Source: Sandarakinorhabdus sp. AAP62
Lineage (GTDB): Bacteria > Pseudomonadota > Alphaproteobacteria > Sphingomonadales > Sphingomonadaceae
Reading direction: 5' to 3'
DNA: 64,000 nucleotides
Assembly (NCBI RefSeq): GCF_000331225.1
Contig: NZ_ANFY01000011.1
Coordinates: 62,001-126,000, forward strand
In this document: positions 39,536-49,130 of the stretch, one piece after another
Layout: each line of letters opens with the position of its first letter
How positions within the stretch are numbered: position 1 is the first letter of the stretch
Position numbers and translations under genes: made by a program
Notes under the pieces: model-generated
What the model was told of the DNA's origin: nothing
The model's database searches: none
What the model saw: only the letters and a program-made list of their open reading frames with translations

Positions 39536-39859
39536 TCAGTCGAACCGTCCAGCCAAAGTTCGCGCCGTGGTTTCAGCCCAAAAAGACCGGTGCGGGAAGT
39601 CTTGAGCCGACCACCAGAATCCATGCGCAAAAAAGTCATCCCGCCTGGCCTGAACGTGGCCAAATGTCGATGGCACATAATCGTTGGAGAAGTTTGACGA
39701 CAGGCAGGTGATGCAGTGGATCAGGCCATTGCGATCAGTTCGGTAAATGATGTCTGCCCTTGCACGATGCCAATACGGGCCCAACACGTCCAACAGTCCG
39801 CTCATGAGCTTTTTGTGGGCTGGTTGGCTCATGTGGATGCACGTCTCTCGGATATTCAT
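39536..39859 (-). CDS. Possible small hypothetical protein
   Basis: A 107-residue frame in a stretch with less GC than its surroundings. It is rich in aromatic and His residues (IIYRTDRNGLIHCITC, DDFFAHGFWWSAQDFPH), which is unusual for a chance frame in this genome. An internal ATG at 39832 is also possible. No Shine-Dalgarno of good spacing is seen and no family is recognised. It lies in the otherwise gene-poor 916-bp region 39318-40233 and may be a decaying gene. Confidence 0.3.
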   Translation of the reverse strand: MNIRETCIHMSQPAHKKLMSGLLDVLGPYWHRARADIIYRTDRNGLIHCITCLSSNFSNDYVPSTFGHVQARRDDFFAHGFWWSAQDFPHRSFWAETTARTLAGRFD

Positions 39860-39925
39860 TACATGTCAGGCTGCCCGGTCGCGATCAGGATAGCAATTTC
39901 TGCTTCGAACGCCAAAATAGCGGGA

Positions 39926-39949
39926 CCCGGGATCAAGTCCGGGGTGACG
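39926..39949. repeat. Dispersed repeat, family B (single arm)
   Basis: CCCGGGATCAAGTCCGGGG followed by TGACG matches one arm of the perfect palindrome in fliO (59438-59485). A 15-bp piece of the same element (GGACTTGATCCGGGG) lies at 37498-37512 upstream of the DUF885 gene. Confidence 0.7.
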
Positions 39950-39986
39950 GATTGTCAGGGCAATCCAAACAAACGGGTCCAGGGCT

Positions 39987-40127
39987 TCACCGCCGTAAGA
40001 CCTCGCGGCGGTTGCCGAGGCGGATCACCGTGATCGGCATCACGCCGTCTTGCCTGTCGGAGATGATGCGCCAATCGCCGATGCGATATGGGCCGAAATC
40101 GCCCAGTAACTTGCCGCGCACTCCATC
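39987..40127 (-). pseudogene. RelE/ParE-family toxin remnant, 3' part
   Basis: The translated segment LLGDFGPYRIGDWRIISDRQ, DGVMPITVIRLGNRREVLRR matches the C-terminal half of RelE/ParE-type toxins (the YRIRVGDYRVIY and VIRVGHRREVY motifs). A stop follows at 39987. Upstream the homology ends and the DNA enters a family A repeat arm (40151-40173), so the N-terminal half and any antitoxin are missing. It is probably a dead fragment of a type II toxin-antitoxin module. Confidence 0.65.
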
Positions 40128-40150
40128 GCCAGCGCTGCCCGGCTCGGTGG

Positions 40151-40173
40151 TTGCTGGCCTGCGCCAGCATGAC
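40151..40173. repeat. Dispersed palindromic repeat, family A (solo arm)
   Basis: TTGCTGGCCTGCGCCAGCAT plus GAC matches one arm of the paired elements at 20346-20444 and 46562-46640 with one change. No second arm is found nearby. It abuts the broken end of the relE-like fragment. Confidence 0.8.
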
Positions 40174-40233
40174 GGGGCCTTGGGAACAGGGCCGCCCAAA
40201 GACCAAATGGTCGCTGGGCCGGCCCAGCGACGA

Positions 40234-40833
40234 TCAATCGTCGCTAGCGGTGCCGAACAGGCAGAGGGCCAGCAGCAGGGTCGCCACCACGCCGGAGCCG
40301 CCGGCGATGGGCGACGGGAAAAAGCCGTCCAGGCCGAACATCATCACCAGCGTATTGGCCACAAAGGCGACGGCGCCGACCAGCACTGTCGCGCCGCCGA
40401 GGGCTTTGCTGCCTGCGTTCAGGCGGGCCATGCCGAACACCACCGCAGCCAGGCCGAGCAGCATCTTGGCGCAATTATAGATGAAGAAGGAAAAGGCGAC
40501 GACGGCGCTGGCGACACCGGCAAATTCCGCGTTGGCCTTGGCCATGGCGCCAAAGGGCGCAAACAGGGTCAGGCCCACGGCAACCTGAACGACATTGAGC
40601 AAGGCAGCGCAGACGAGGGCAGAAAATCCCAGGCGATGGCGTTTGGCCATGGCCAGGGCCGAGCCGGCCAAGGCCGCCAGCACCACGAACAGCAGGCCCT
40701 CCATGCCCCACAGCAGCTTGCGATCAATATCGGGCGCCTGCAGGTACAGGGCGGTATAGATCGACTGGGTGACAGCGGCCAGCATCAGCAAGCTGGCGAC
40801 AATCTTGACCGTGCGGCCTTGGGTGAGCTCCAC
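40234..40833 (-). CDS. Integral membrane protein of unknown function
   Basis: 199 residues with about six hydrophobic segments spread over the length, short loops and an Asp-rich terminus (TASDD). Composition and codon use fit the genome. I do not recognise the family with confidence. A possible role as a small carrier or sensor cannot be tested from sequence. It stands alone between the decayed region and the nucleotidyltransferase gene. Confidence 0.7.
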   Translation of the reverse strand: MELTQGRTVKIVASLLMLAAVTQSIYTALYLQAPDIDRKLLWGMEGLLFVVLAALAGSALAMAKRHRLGFSALVCAALLNVVQVAVGLTLFAPFGAMAKANAEFAGVASAVVAFSFFIYNCAKMLLGLAAVVFGMARLNAGSKALGGATVLVGAVAFVANTLVMMFGLDGFFPSPIAGGSGVVATLLLALCLFGTASDD

Positions 40834-40958
40834 CAGAGGTTCCTTTGCAGCAGCGGGCCCGGCAGCAGCCGGTTCCGGAGCAGCAATGATGGGCCGGTTT
40901 TGCGAAGCGATACAACCGAACAGTGGCGTGGCATGAAATCAATAGGCGCTGGCTATCA

Positions 40959-41519
40959 TCAATCCGCGTCGATGATCGTCAGCCATTCCCACCGCTGCTG
41001 GTAGCTGGCGGCCTTGGCGCGATACTGTTCGGGCTTTGGGTTGAAGCGGTTCATGCCCAGCCGGCCGGCGTACAGATCGTCGAGACCATAGGGGGCAAAA
41101 ACCGCGCGGCTTTGCACATCGATGCCGACGCAGGTGGAACTGACCAGGAACAGTTTGATGCCATCGGGTGCCGAGTGGAGCTGCGGATAGGCGCCGCCAA
41201 AGCGTTCCCCGTACCAGAGGTGGACGCGGGCCTGGTTCTTCACTTCGACGGTGATCGGCAGATCGGCAGTGGCCGCGGCGACGCGCTGGATCACACGGTC
41301 TTCGGCTTCCCACGACAGATCAGACGCGTCGAAATAGAAGACGTCATAATCGCTGATCCCCCAGGCTGGATCGCGGCCGGAGCGCTGGTTCCAGACGGTC
41401 TGGAACAGGCAGCCGGCGGTGAGGTGGCAATCCGGCAAGGCCAGCGCTGCCAGCCGGTCGAGCAATTGCGCGTTGAACGGATTGGTTTGGGTGGCATCGC
41501 GGAACGCATCTTCGGTCAT
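40959..41519 (-). CDS. Nucleotidyltransferase family protein (COG3575-like)
   Basis: About 186 residues from the ATG at 41519, which has GGAG nine bases upstream. The pattern FQTVWNQRSGRDPAWGISDYDVFYFD, with the DYDVFYFD acidic pair, then LPITVEVKNQARVHLWY and MNRFNPKPEQYRAKAASYQQRW, belongs to an uncharacterised nucleotidyltransferase-like family. The two Asp and the later Glu could bind metal. Substrate unknown. Confidence 0.8.
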   Translation of the reverse strand: MTEDAFRDATQTNPFNAQLLDRLAALALPDCHLTAGCLFQTVWNQRSGRDPAWGISDYDVFYFDASDLSWEAEDRVIQRVAAATADLPITVEVKNQARVHLWYGERFGGAYPQLHSAPDGIKLFLVSSTCVGIDVQSRAVFAPYGLDDLYAGRLGMNRFNPKPEQYRAKAASYQQRWEWLTIIDAD

Positions 41520-41666
41520 CGGTCTGCACTCCGCAGGCACTGCCGCCTTGCGCATGATGGCGGGAGCCTGTGCCGCCGCACTGCCCAATCCGATCGACAC
41601 AGACAAGCGATCTCGGGCCAAAGCTGCTCTTGCATCGCAAGCCCATATCCCCCATCCGGCGCGTCA

Positions 41667-42434
41667 ATGACCATTTTCTACCTCCTGCTGGCTCTCGGCC
41701 TGGCCGTTGGCCTCAACCACCCGGCGCGGTTGTGGCGGATGGGGGCGCAGTTGTGTGCAGCGGCGGCGTTGTTCATGATGGTCTGGTCGATCTGGCTGGC
41801 CAATGGCGATGGCACGTTCGCTGCCCGAGCCAGTGATGATCTGCGGCCGTTGCTGCTGAATGCCATGGCGGTGATTGCGCTGTTCGTGATCCTGCTGCTG
41901 CTGGCGCTTTTGCCGGTGCAGTGGCGACGGACGGTGGACAGCGTGCCAGACTGGAACCGCCGCCAGAGCTGGGGCCAGATTGCGCGCATATTGCACTGGA
42001 CCAGCGCCGTGCTGATGCTGGTGGCGCTGCCGATGGGCCTGTTTGTGGGCGTGCTGTCGCCCTCGCCAGAACGCGCCGGTTTCCTCGACGTGCATATCGG
42101 CATTGGGGTGGCGCTGTTCTTCCTGCTGCTGCTGCGCTGGTTGGCGCAGGGGGCATCGCCTGGCCCGGCCAGCCCCAATGGCGCGGCGCGGCTGAACAAG
42201 CTGGCGCTGTATCTGGCGCTGGCCACGCTGCCGGTGTCGGGCGTGGCGCTGGCGGGCGCGACCGGCGTTGCGGTGCTGGGCCTGCAACCAGCGGTGCCGC
42301 TGCTGCCGGCGCGGGCCCTGCATATCGGACTTTCGCTGTTGTTTGCCACGGCGTTTGTCGCCCATGCCGGTGCCGTGCTGTGGCATCATTTCGCGCTGCG
42401 CGATCGCCAGCTGATTCGCCGCATGTTGCGCTGA
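41667..42434 (+). CDS. Cytochrome b561 family membrane protein
   Basis: 255 residues. Two or three N-terminal spans precede a four-helix b561 domain with candidate heme ligands: RILHWTSAVLMLVAL, FLDVHIGIGVALF, ALHIGLSLLFATAFVAHAGAVL and the final WHHF. Such proteins move electrons across or within the membrane, often from quinol. The extra N-terminal domain (residues 1-90) is unusual for short b561 proteins. It is 39 bp upstream of uvrB. Confidence 0.85.
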   Translation: MTIFYLLLALGLAVGLNHPARLWRMGAQLCAAAALFMMVWSIWLANGDGTFAARASDDLRPLLLNAMAVIALFVILLLLALLPVQWRRTVDSVPDWNRRQSWGQIARILHWTSAVLMLVALPMGLFVGVLSPSPERAGFLDVHIGIGVALFFLLLLRWLAQGASPGPASPNGAARLNKLALYLALATLPVSGVALAGATGVAVLGLQPAVPLLPARALHIGLSLLFATAFVAHAGAVLWHHFALRDRQLIRRMLR

Positions 42435-42473
42435 GGACTGGAACAAAGCGCGCACAACGGCCATAGTCGGCAC

Positions 42474-44678
42474 ATGGCCATCCAGATTCGCACCAGCCTT
42501 GCCGAAACGGAACTGACGGAGTTTACCCCGCACCGCCCGGCCCGGCCGGAGAAGAGCGAGGGCGGCCGCCCCTTTGTGCTGAGCACCGAATATACGCCCG
42601 CCGGGGACCAGCCCGCCGCCATCGCCGAACTGGTGGGCCAGGCCAATGAGGGTGAGCGCGATCAGGTGCTGCTGGGTGTGACCGGTTCGGGCAAGACCTT
42701 CACCATGGCCAAGGTGATCGAGGCGGTGCAGCGCCCGGCGCTGATCCTGGCGCCCAACAAGATCCTCGCCGCGCAATTATACGGCGAATTCAAGAGCTTC
42801 TTCCCCGACAATGCGGTGGAATATTTCGTATCCTATTACGACTATTACCAGCCCGAGGCCTATGTGCCGCGTTCCGACACCTATATCGAGAAGGAGTCGA
42901 GCGTGAACGAGGCCATCGACCGGATGCGACACTCCGCCACCCGCGCGCTGCTCGAGCGGGACGACGTGATCATCGTCGCGTCGGTGTCGTGCCTCTATGG
43001 CATCGGCTCGGTGGAAACCTATTCGGCGATGACCTTCGCGCTGAAGAAGGGTGGCTCGGCCGATCTGAGGGAGGTGGTGAGGAAGCTCGTCGCCATGCAG
43101 TACAAGCGCGGCGATCTTTCCTTCACACGCGGCAATTTCCGAGTGCGCGGTGACAGCCTGGAAATCTTCCCCTCCCACTATGAAGACAGTGCCTGGCGCA
43201 TCAGCTTCTTTGGCGACGAGATCGAGCAGATTTCCGAATTCGATCCGCTCACCGGGGAGACGGTGGCCAGGCTGGATCAGATCAAGATCTACGCCAACAG
43301 CCACTATGTCACGCCCGGCCCGACCATGAAGCAGGCCGCCGACGCCATCCGCCACGAACTGAGCGAGCGGCTGAAGGAGTTGAACGCCGAAGGCAAGTTG
43401 CTGGAAGCCCAGCGGCTGGAGCAGCGAACAAACTTTGATCTGGAGATGATCGCCGCCACCGGGGCGTGCGCGGGCATCGAGAATTACAGCCGCTTCCTCA
43501 CCGGCCGCCTGCCTGGCGAACCGCCGCCCACATTGTTCGAATATCTGCCGGAAAACGCCCTGCTGTTCATCGATGAAAGCCATGTGACGGTGCCGCAGAT
43601 CGGCGCCATGGCCAAGGGCGACCACCGCCGCAAGGTGACGCTGGCCGAATATGGCTTCCGCCTGCCGAGCTGCATCGACAACCGGCCCTTGCGCTTTGCC
43701 GAGTGGGAGGCGATGCGGCCGCAGACGGTGTTCGTCTCCGCCACGCCCGGCCCGTGGGAGATGGAGCGCACCGGCGGCGTGTTCACCGAACAGGTGATCA
43801 GGCCCACCGGGCTGATCGACCCGCCAGTGGAGATCAAGCCGGTGGAGGACCAGGTGGAAGACCTGATCCAGGAGGCGAAAAAGGTCGCCGCCGCCGGCTA
43901 TCGCACGCTGGTGACGACGCTGACCAAGCGCATGGCCGAGGACCTGACCGAGTTCCTGCACGAGGCGGGCCTGCGCGTGCGCTACATGCACTCGGACGTC
44001 GAAACGCTGGAGCGCATCGAGCTGATCCGCGATCTGCGCCTGGGTGTTTATGACGTGCTCGTTGGCATCAACCTGTTGCGCGAGGGCCTCGACATTCCCG
44101 AATGCGGGCTGGTGGCGATCCTGGATGCCGACAAGGAAGGCTTCCTGCGCTCCGAAACGTCGCTGGTGCAGACCATCGGGCGGGCGGCACGCAACATCGA
44201 GGGCCGGGTGATCCTTTATGCCGATCGCATCACCGGCAGCATGGAACGCGCCATGGCCGAGACCGACCGGCGACGGGCGAAGCAGGAAGCCTATAACCTG
44301 GAGCACGGCATCACGCCGACGACCATCAAGCGCAACATTGGCGACGTGCTGGCCGATGTGTCGATGAAGGATGGGCTGGTGGTCGATACCGGCGATGACG
44401 AGACCCAGCATCTCGTTGGCCACAATCTGAAGGCCTATATCGCCGACCTTGAGGAGCAGATGAAGAAGGCCGCGTCCGATCTGGAATTCGAGACGGCGGC
44501 GGCCATCCGCGACCAGATCCGGCGGCTGGAAATGGACGAACTCGGCGTGCCGGTGGATGCGCGAACGGCGCCGGTGAAAGGCCGTGCGACGGGCGGCGCG
44601 GCGGGGACACGGACGACGCGCTTTTCCAAGATGCAGAAGAAGGGCTTTTCCGGAAAGCGGCGCGGGGCGGGGCGATGA
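42474..44678 (+). CDS. uvrB: Excinuclease ABC subunit B
   Basis: 734 residues. Helicase motifs are complete: Walker A GVTGSGKT (68-75), the beta-hairpin [18 protein letters not shown]-type motif II and [13 protein letters not shown] in the second RecA domain. The C-terminal UVR domain that binds UvrC is present ([24 protein letters not shown] in parts). It verifies lesions in nucleotide excision repair. The N-terminal 35 residues are longer than in E. coli. Confidence 0.97.
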   Translation: MAIQIRTSLAETELTEFTPHRPARPEKSEGGRPFVLSTEYTPAGDQPAAIAELVGQANEGERDQVLLGVTGSGKTFTMAKVIEAVQRPALILAPNKILAAQLYGEFKSFFPDNAVEYFVSYYDYYQPEAYVPRSDTYIEKESSVNEAIDRMRHSATRALLERDDVIIVASVSCLYGIGSVETYSAMTFALKKGGSADLREVVRKLVAMQYKRGDLSFTRGNFRVRGDSLEIFPSHYEDSAWRISFFGDEIEQISEFDPLTGETVARLDQIKIYANSHYVTPGPTMKQAADAIRHELSERLKELNAEGKLLEAQRLEQRTNFDLEMIAATGACAGIENYSRFLTGRLPGEPPPTLFEYLPENALLFIDESHVTVPQIGAMAKGDHRRKVTLAEYGFRLPSCIDNRPLRFAEWEAMRPQTVFVSATPGPWEMERTGGVFTEQVIRPTGLIDPPVEIKPVEDQVEDLIQEAKKVAAAGYRTLVTTLTKRMAEDLTEFLHEAGLRVRYMHSDVETLERIELIRDLRLGVYDVLVGINLLREGLDIPECGLVAILDADKEGFLRSETSLVQTIGRAARNIEGRVILYADRITGSMERAMAETDRRRAKQEAYNLEHGITPTTIKRNIGDVLADVSMKDGLVVDTGDDETQHLVGHNLKAYIADLEEQMKKAASDLEFETAAAIRDQIRRLEMDELGVPVDARTAPVKGRATGGAAGTRTTRFSKMQKKGFSGKRRGAGR

Positions 44679-44689
44679 ATCCTGCTTTC

Positions 44690-44719
44690 CCGTCACTCCG
44701 GCCTTCGGCGGAGTGACGG
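44690..44719. terminator. Hairpin after uvrB
   Basis: An 11-bp perfect stem (CCGTCACTCCG with its complement) around GCCTTCGG starts 12 bases past the uvrB stop. There is no clear T-run, so it may act with Rho or simply protect the 3' end. It also lies 26 bases past the end of the convergent PEP-CTERM gene and could serve both. Confidence 0.5.
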
Positions 44720-44744
44720 TTGGCGCCTGACCAAGTGAATAGCT

Positions 44745-45470
44745 TCAGGCGCTGACCCGCACCGCCCCCCGCCGGCGTTGCATTGCCCCCACCAGGCCAA
44801 AGCCAACGATCAGCATAGCCCAGCTTGCCGGTTCCGGCACACCACCGACCCCGCCACCGGGCACCGCTGGGCCAGTCCAGCTCAGGTTGCGCACCGCGAT
44901 GAAGCCGTTGGAAAACACCACGCTCTTGATCACCGGGTTGGCAAAGGTGAAGCCATAATAGCCCGGCTGCATGACGTTGGAATTGCCGTTGTTGGCCAGA
45001 AACCAGTAATAGTGGAAATCACTGGTGGTTGGGAATTCCGGGTGCGTGAGCCGGTTGCCGTTCACATCAAAGGCCTGGATGATCACCGAAGCAGCATTGG
45101 TGCCGCCAAGCGCCCAGTTCACTTCCGCCAGAAACCCCGACACGGGATTGTCGAACGTCAGCGTCATGTTGGCATAGCCGCCGGTGTTGGGATTGAAACC
45201 GGTGTTCAGCCCCAGGATCGGCGCGCCACCGGGTGCCCAATTGCCGTTGCTGCCAAAATCGGCGCCGCCGGTCCAGCCATAGCGCGACGCCGCGAAATCC
45301 GATGTCCAGGTGATGGGACCCAGGGACTGCGGGCCCGCGCCGACGAAATTTGCCGCCGGTAGCGTGATGTTGTTGGCGCCGGCCAGACTGCCAGCCCCGG
45401 AAATCAGCGCGGCACTGGCCGCAGACGACAACAATGCAGCCGTGGCTGCAATCGGCAAAGAAAAACGCAT
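44745..45470 (-). CDS. PEP-CTERM sorted exported protein
   Basis: 241 residues: signal peptide (MRFSLPIAATAALLSSAASA), a beta-rich domain with Asn, Gly and aromatic residues (LTFDNPVSGFLAEVNWALGG), and a C-terminal VPEPASWAM, hydrophobic stretch and basic tail. The ATG at 45470 is preceded by GGGGGAATCAT, nearly the same leader as the gene at 17883-18629. Both may share a regulator or simply a common ancestry. No exosortase is in the window. Confidence 0.85.
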   Translation of the reverse strand: MRFSLPIAATAALLSSAASAALISGAGSLAGANNITLPAANFVGAGPQSLGPITWTSDFAASRYGWTGGADFGSNGNWAPGGAPILGLNTGFNPNTGGYANMTLTFDNPVSGFLAEVNWALGGTNAASVIIQAFDVNGNRLTHPEFPTTSDFHYYWFLANNGNSNVMQPGYYGFTFANPVIKSVVFSNGFIAVRNLSWTGPAVPGGGVGGVPEPASWAMLIVGFGLVGAMQRRRGAVRVSA

Positions 45471-45565
45471 AATGATTCCCCCGACATCACAAGCCCCAAA
45501 AGCTTGTGGCCTACAGGATGCCATTATCTCCGACTTAATTTCAAATTAATTTTTTTGTTCATTTT

Positions 45566-45880
45566 CTAGATCAAACAGCCCACCCCCGCGCGCAGGAATT
45601 CCGCCACAAGGCCGGGGTCACGCTCGTCGGTCAACTTGTTGGCGATCTCGCGGATGCTCATGCGTTCGAAACGTTCGGCGCGGATGCCGGTGAGTTCCTG
45701 CAGCCGCCGCAGCTGGCCGATGGAGAGGCGCTCACCCAGGCGGCCGCCCATGCACTGGGCCTGGCGCGGCGGCACGCCGAGCTCGGTCAGGTTACGCGTG
45801 ATGCGCTGGGCGGGGGTGGCGCAGGCGGTGAGCGCCAGCGGCAGGACAACGAGGGCAGCAAGGGAAAGGCGCGACTTCAT
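45566..45880 (-). CDS. Small predicted lipoprotein
   Basis: 104 residues. The signal peptide ends in the lipobox LTAC, so the mature protein should be a membrane-anchored lipoprotein of about 85 residues. The mature part has two further cysteines (QCMGG and VGCLI) that could form a disulfide, and an amphipathic helical region (LSIGQLRRLQELTGIRAE). No family is recognised. A short AT-rich gap separates it from the PEP-CTERM gene; crtZ diverges from it. Confidence 0.75.
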   Translation of the reverse strand: MKSRLSLAALVVLPLALTACATPAQRITRNLTELGVPPRQAQCMGGRLGERLSIGQLRRLQELTGIRAERFERMSIREIANKLTDERDPGLVAEFLRAGVGCLI

Positions 45881-45954
45881 GGCGGCTCCGAAATCATGGG
45901 GTGCGGCAACTACAGAGGTGATTAGCGGGATTTGTCTGGCTATAGCATGAACCC

Positions 45955-46548
45955 ATGCTCGATTATCTGGCTTCGCTCTCTACCCGCCATCCCGTGCTTG
46001 CCGATGTGAATTGGTGGCAGGGCATCGGCATCGCGTTGATCGTGGTGGCGATCATGGAGGTGGTAGCCATCGTCTCCCACAAATATGTGATGCATGGTTT
46101 TCTGTGGAGCCTGCACAAATCCCACCACGAACCGCGCACCGGCCTGTTTGAAAAGAACGACTGGTTCGGCGTGGCGGGTGCCATTCCATCGATGATCCTG
46201 CTGATGATCGGCACCCATTATGGCCTGCACATGATCACCGCGATCGGCGCTGGCATCACCGCCTATGGCGCCATCTATTTCGGCCTGCACGACGTGTTGG
46301 TACACCGCCGGGTAAAGCATCGCTGGAACCCGCAATGGGGCTACATGAAGCGCGTGGTGCAGGCTCACCGGTTGCATCACGTGGTGGAAACCAAGGAGGG
46401 CACGGTGAGCTTTGGCTTCATCTGGGCGCCGCCGATCCGCAAGCTGAAGGCGCAACTGGAAGCCGATGGCCGCGGCCGCATCCGCGCCAGCGCGAAGATG
46501 AAGGCTGAAATGGGCATGATCGACAACGCCGAACATTGGGCGCGCTGA
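45955..46548 (+). CDS. crtZ: Beta-carotene hydroxylase (diiron, CrtZ type)
   Basis: 197 residues. All four histidine clusters of the fatty-acid-hydroxylase-like diiron site are there: HKYVMH (H42, H47), HKSHH (54-58), HDVLVH (H112, H117) and HRLHH (138-142). Four membrane spans are predicted. CrtZ adds 3-OH groups to the beta rings to make zeaxanthin from beta-carotene. It is convergent with crtB, with a repeat pair between the two. Confidence 0.95.
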   Translation: MLDYLASLSTRHPVLADVNWWQGIGIALIVVAIMEVVAIVSHKYVMHGFLWSLHKSHHEPRTGLFEKNDWFGVAGAIPSMILLMIGTHYGLHMITAIGAGITAYGAIYFGLHDVLVHRRVKHRWNPQWGYMKRVVQAHRLHHVVETKEGTVSFGFIWAPPIRKLKAQLEADGRGRIRASAKMKAEMGMIDNAEHWAR

Positions 46549-46561
46549 CCAAGAAGCGGTT

Positions 46562-46640
46562 GTCATGCTGGCGCAGGCCAGCATCCACCGCGCCATTTGG
46601 CCCATGCCCCACCGTGGATGCTGGCCTGCGCCAGCAAGAC
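46562..46640. repeat. Dispersed palindromic repeat, family A (paired arms)
   Basis: Two 27-bp inverted arms (46562-46588 and 46614-46640), differing at one base, flank a 25-bp spacer. The arms match those at 20346-20444. It lies exactly between the 3' ends of crtZ and crtB, where a bidirectional transcription block would be useful. Confidence 0.9.
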
Positions 46641-46648
46641 GGGCACTT

Positions 46649-47581
46649 TTATTCCGGCATCGTCCACAGGCCCTCGCGGGCCGGCCCCGGCATTGGCCAG
46701 CGCGATTTGCGCACCAGCGCATCGCCCAGCGCCAGCGCCACGGCGCGGGCCTTTTCGGCCCTGGTGGTGGAAACCCGCTTTTCCAGCCCTTTTTCCTCCA
46801 GCCCGCGCACCTTGCGGCCGATGCCGCCATAGATGCGCGCGGCGGCCAGCACCGCCCAGGCGGCGCGGTTGCCCAATTGCGACGTGCCGTAGCGCGCCGA
46901 TTCCTCATATTCCTCGGCCTTGAACACCAGCCGGGCGACAAGGCGGGAGAGTTGCCGGCGATTCTTTTCCAGCACGAATGTCTCCGGCTCCAGCCGCACG
47001 CTGGCCAGCCAATCATCAGGAATGTAGCGGCGGCCGATCAGCGCGTCTTCCACCACGTCGCGCGCGATGTTGTTGAGCTGAAAGCTCATCCCCAGATCGC
47101 AGGCGCGTTCCAGCACGGCACGCTCATCGGGCTTCACGCCCATCACGATTGCCATCATCACGCCCACACAGCCGGCGACGTGATAGCAATAGGTGAGCGT
47201 ATCATCGAAGGTGCGGAACGGCCGTTCCTCCATGTCGATGCGGAAGCCCTGGATCAGATCGCGCGGGTAACGCGCCGGCATGCCCGTCTGCTCAACCACC
47301 ATCGCCAGCGCCTCGTAAGGCGTGCCGGGCGTGGGATTGCCGGCCAGCGCGCGTTCGGTTTCCCAATGCACTTCGGCCAAACGCTCGGCCGGCGGGCGGC
47401 GATCATCGTTGCGGCCCTCACCCAGCACCTGGCCATCGATCACGTCATCGGTGTGGCGGCACCAGGCATAAAGCAGCATGGCGCGATCGCGCGTCGGCGC
47501 ATCGAACAGGCGGCTCGCCAGTGCGAAGCTTTTGGAACCGCGCGCGATGGCGGTGCGGGCATTATCGAGAACGACAGACAC
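46649..47581 (-). CDS. crtB: 15-cis-phytoene synthase
   Basis: About 310 residues from the GTG at 47581, which gives the normal start (SVVLDNARTAIARGSKSFALAS). The frame is open to a TTG at 47617. The two Asp-rich motifs that bind diphosphate through Mg are DDVID (45-49) and DVVED. CrtB condenses two geranylgeranyl diphosphates to phytoene. It follows crtI by about 55 bp. crtE is not in the window. Confidence 0.95.
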   Translation of the reverse strand: MSVVLDNARTAIARGSKSFALASRLFDAPTRDRAMLLYAWCRHTDDVIDGQVLGEGRNDDRRPPAERLAEVHWETERALAGNPTPGTPYEALAMVVEQTGMPARYPRDLIQGFRIDMEERPFRTFDDTLTYCYHVAGCVGVMMAIVMGVKPDERAVLERACDLGMSFQLNNIARDVVEDALIGRRYIPDDWLASVRLEPETFVLEKNRRQLSRLVARLVFKAEEYEESARYGTSQLGNRAAWAVLAAARIYGGIGRKVRGLEEKGLEKRVSTTRAEKARAVALALGDALVRKSRWPMPGPAREGLWTMPE

Positions 47582-47636
47582 GGATGGGCTTCTGCCCGCC
47601 TGCGCCGCGCGGCGCAAGCGGGCTGAATGGCGGAGA

Positions 47637-49130
47637 TCAGGCCGCCTTCTTGCCCAGCAAGTCTTCCACCATCAGCTTGCCGGTGGCCTTGGCGCTGCCC
47701 ACCACGCCGGGGATGCCGGCGCCGGGGTGCGTGCCGGCACCAACGAAATAGAGGTTGGACAGCACGTCATCACGGTTGTGGGTGCGGAAATAGGCGCTCT
47801 GCCACAGCACCGGTTCCAGGCTGAAGGCGCTGCCATTGTGGGCGCCCAGCACCGTCTCGAAATCCTTCGGCGTCCAGGTACGCATCGTCACCAGGTCGCG
47901 CTTCAGGTTGGGGATGCAGCGGCGTTCCAGCGCATCGAGGATGGAATCGGCATAGCGCGGCGCTTCCTTTTCCCAATCGATGTCGAGCTTGCCCAGATGC
48001 GGCACCGGGGACAGCACATAGAAGGCGCTGTGGCCCGCCGGCGCCATTTCCGGATCGGTCGCAGTCGGGTGGTGCAGGTAGAGCGAGAAATCATCGGGCA
48101 GCGCGCCGCCCTTGTAGATTTCATCGAGCAGGCCCTTGTAGCGGTGGCCGAACAGGATGGTGTGATGCTTCACATCGGGGCGTTCGCCCTTCAGGCCGAA
48201 GTAGGTCACGAACAGCGACGGGGAGAAGCTGCGGCGCATCATCTTGGTGGCCATTTCGGCACCGCGCGGGTGGGCCGACAAGAGCTCCTTGTAGGTGTTG
48301 ACCACGTCGCCATTGGAAACGACCGCATCGAAACGGCCCGACCAGCCATCGGCGCAGCGCACGCCGGTCACGCGGCCGCTGTCGGCCATGATGGCTTCGA
48401 CCTTGCTGCCCATGCGGACCTGGCCGCCGATATCCTCGAACAGCTTCACCATGCCACGCACCAGCGCATGGGTGCCGCCACGCGGGAACCAGACGCCCCA
48501 CTTCTTTTCGAGCGCATGGATGAGGGCGTAGACGGAGCTGGTCTTGAACGGGTTGCCGCCCACCAGCAGCGTGTGGAAGCTGAACGCCTGGCGCAGGCGA
48601 TCATCCTTGATGTGGCGCGAGACCATCGCATAGACCGAACGGAACGCTTCATAACGCATCAGCTGCGGCGCCGCCTTCAGCATCGACTTGAAATCGAGGA
48701 AGGCTTCGTGGCCGAGCTTCTGATAGCCTTCGCGGAACACATTGTCGGAAAATTCGAGGAATTTCCTGTAGCCGGCCACGTCATCCGGGCTCAGCTTGGC
48801 GATTTCCGCAAACAGGGCTTCTTCATCGTTCGAATAATCGAACACCGTGCCATCTTCCCACAGCAGGCGATAGAAGGGTGCGACCGAGATCAGCTCGACA
48901 TAATCGGACAGCTTGCGGCCCGACAGTTCGAACAATTCCTCAAGGCAGGTCGGATCGGTGATGACCGTGGGGCCGGCATCGAACTTGAAGCCATCATCTT
49001 CAAACACATAGGCACGGCCACCCGGCTTGTCGCGGGCCTCGATCAGGGTGGTCTGGATGCCCGCGCTCTGCAGGCGGATGGCCAGCGCCAAGCCTCCGAA
49101 ACCCGAACCAATCACTGCAGCAGTCGTCAT
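47637..49130 (-). CDS. crtI: Phytoene desaturase
   Basis: 497 residues. The N-terminal FAD-binding motif is AAVIGSGFGGLALAIRLQSAG, with the RDKPGGRAYVF continuation. The C-terminal signature is seen in NLYFVGAGTHPGAGIPGVV. CrtI introduces four double bonds into phytoene to give lycopene. Its start overlaps the crtY stop (ATGA), so cyclase and desaturase are co-translated. Confidence 0.96.
   Translation of the reverse strand: MTTAAVIGSGFGGLALAIRLQSAGIQTTLIEARDKPGGRAYVFEDDGFKFDAGPTVITDPTCLEELFELSGRKLSDYVELISVAPFYRLLWEDGTVFDYSNDEEALFAEIAKLSPDDVAGYRKFLEFSDNVFREGYQKLGHEAFLDFKSMLKAAPQLMRYEAFRSVYAMVSRHIKDDRLRQAFSFHTLLVGGNPFKTSSVYALIHALEKKWGVWFPRGGTHALVRGMVKLFEDIGGQVRMGSKVEAIMADSGRVTGVRCADGWSGRFDAVVSNGDVVNTYKELLSAHPRGAEMATKMMRRSFSPSLFVTYFGLKGERPDVKHHTILFGHRYKGLLDEIYKGGALPDDFSLYLHHPTATDPEMAPAGHSAFYVLSPVPHLGKLDIDWEKEAPRYADSILDALERRCIPNLKRDLVTMRTWTPKDFETVLGAHNGSAFSLEPVLWQSAYFRTHNRDDVLSNLYFVGAGTHPGAGIPGVVGSAKATGKLMVEDLLGKKAA

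Noticed and set aside
42777-44696. Long minus-strand open frame opposite uvrB
   Set aside because: Antisense to a complete uvrB, with no recognisable domain.
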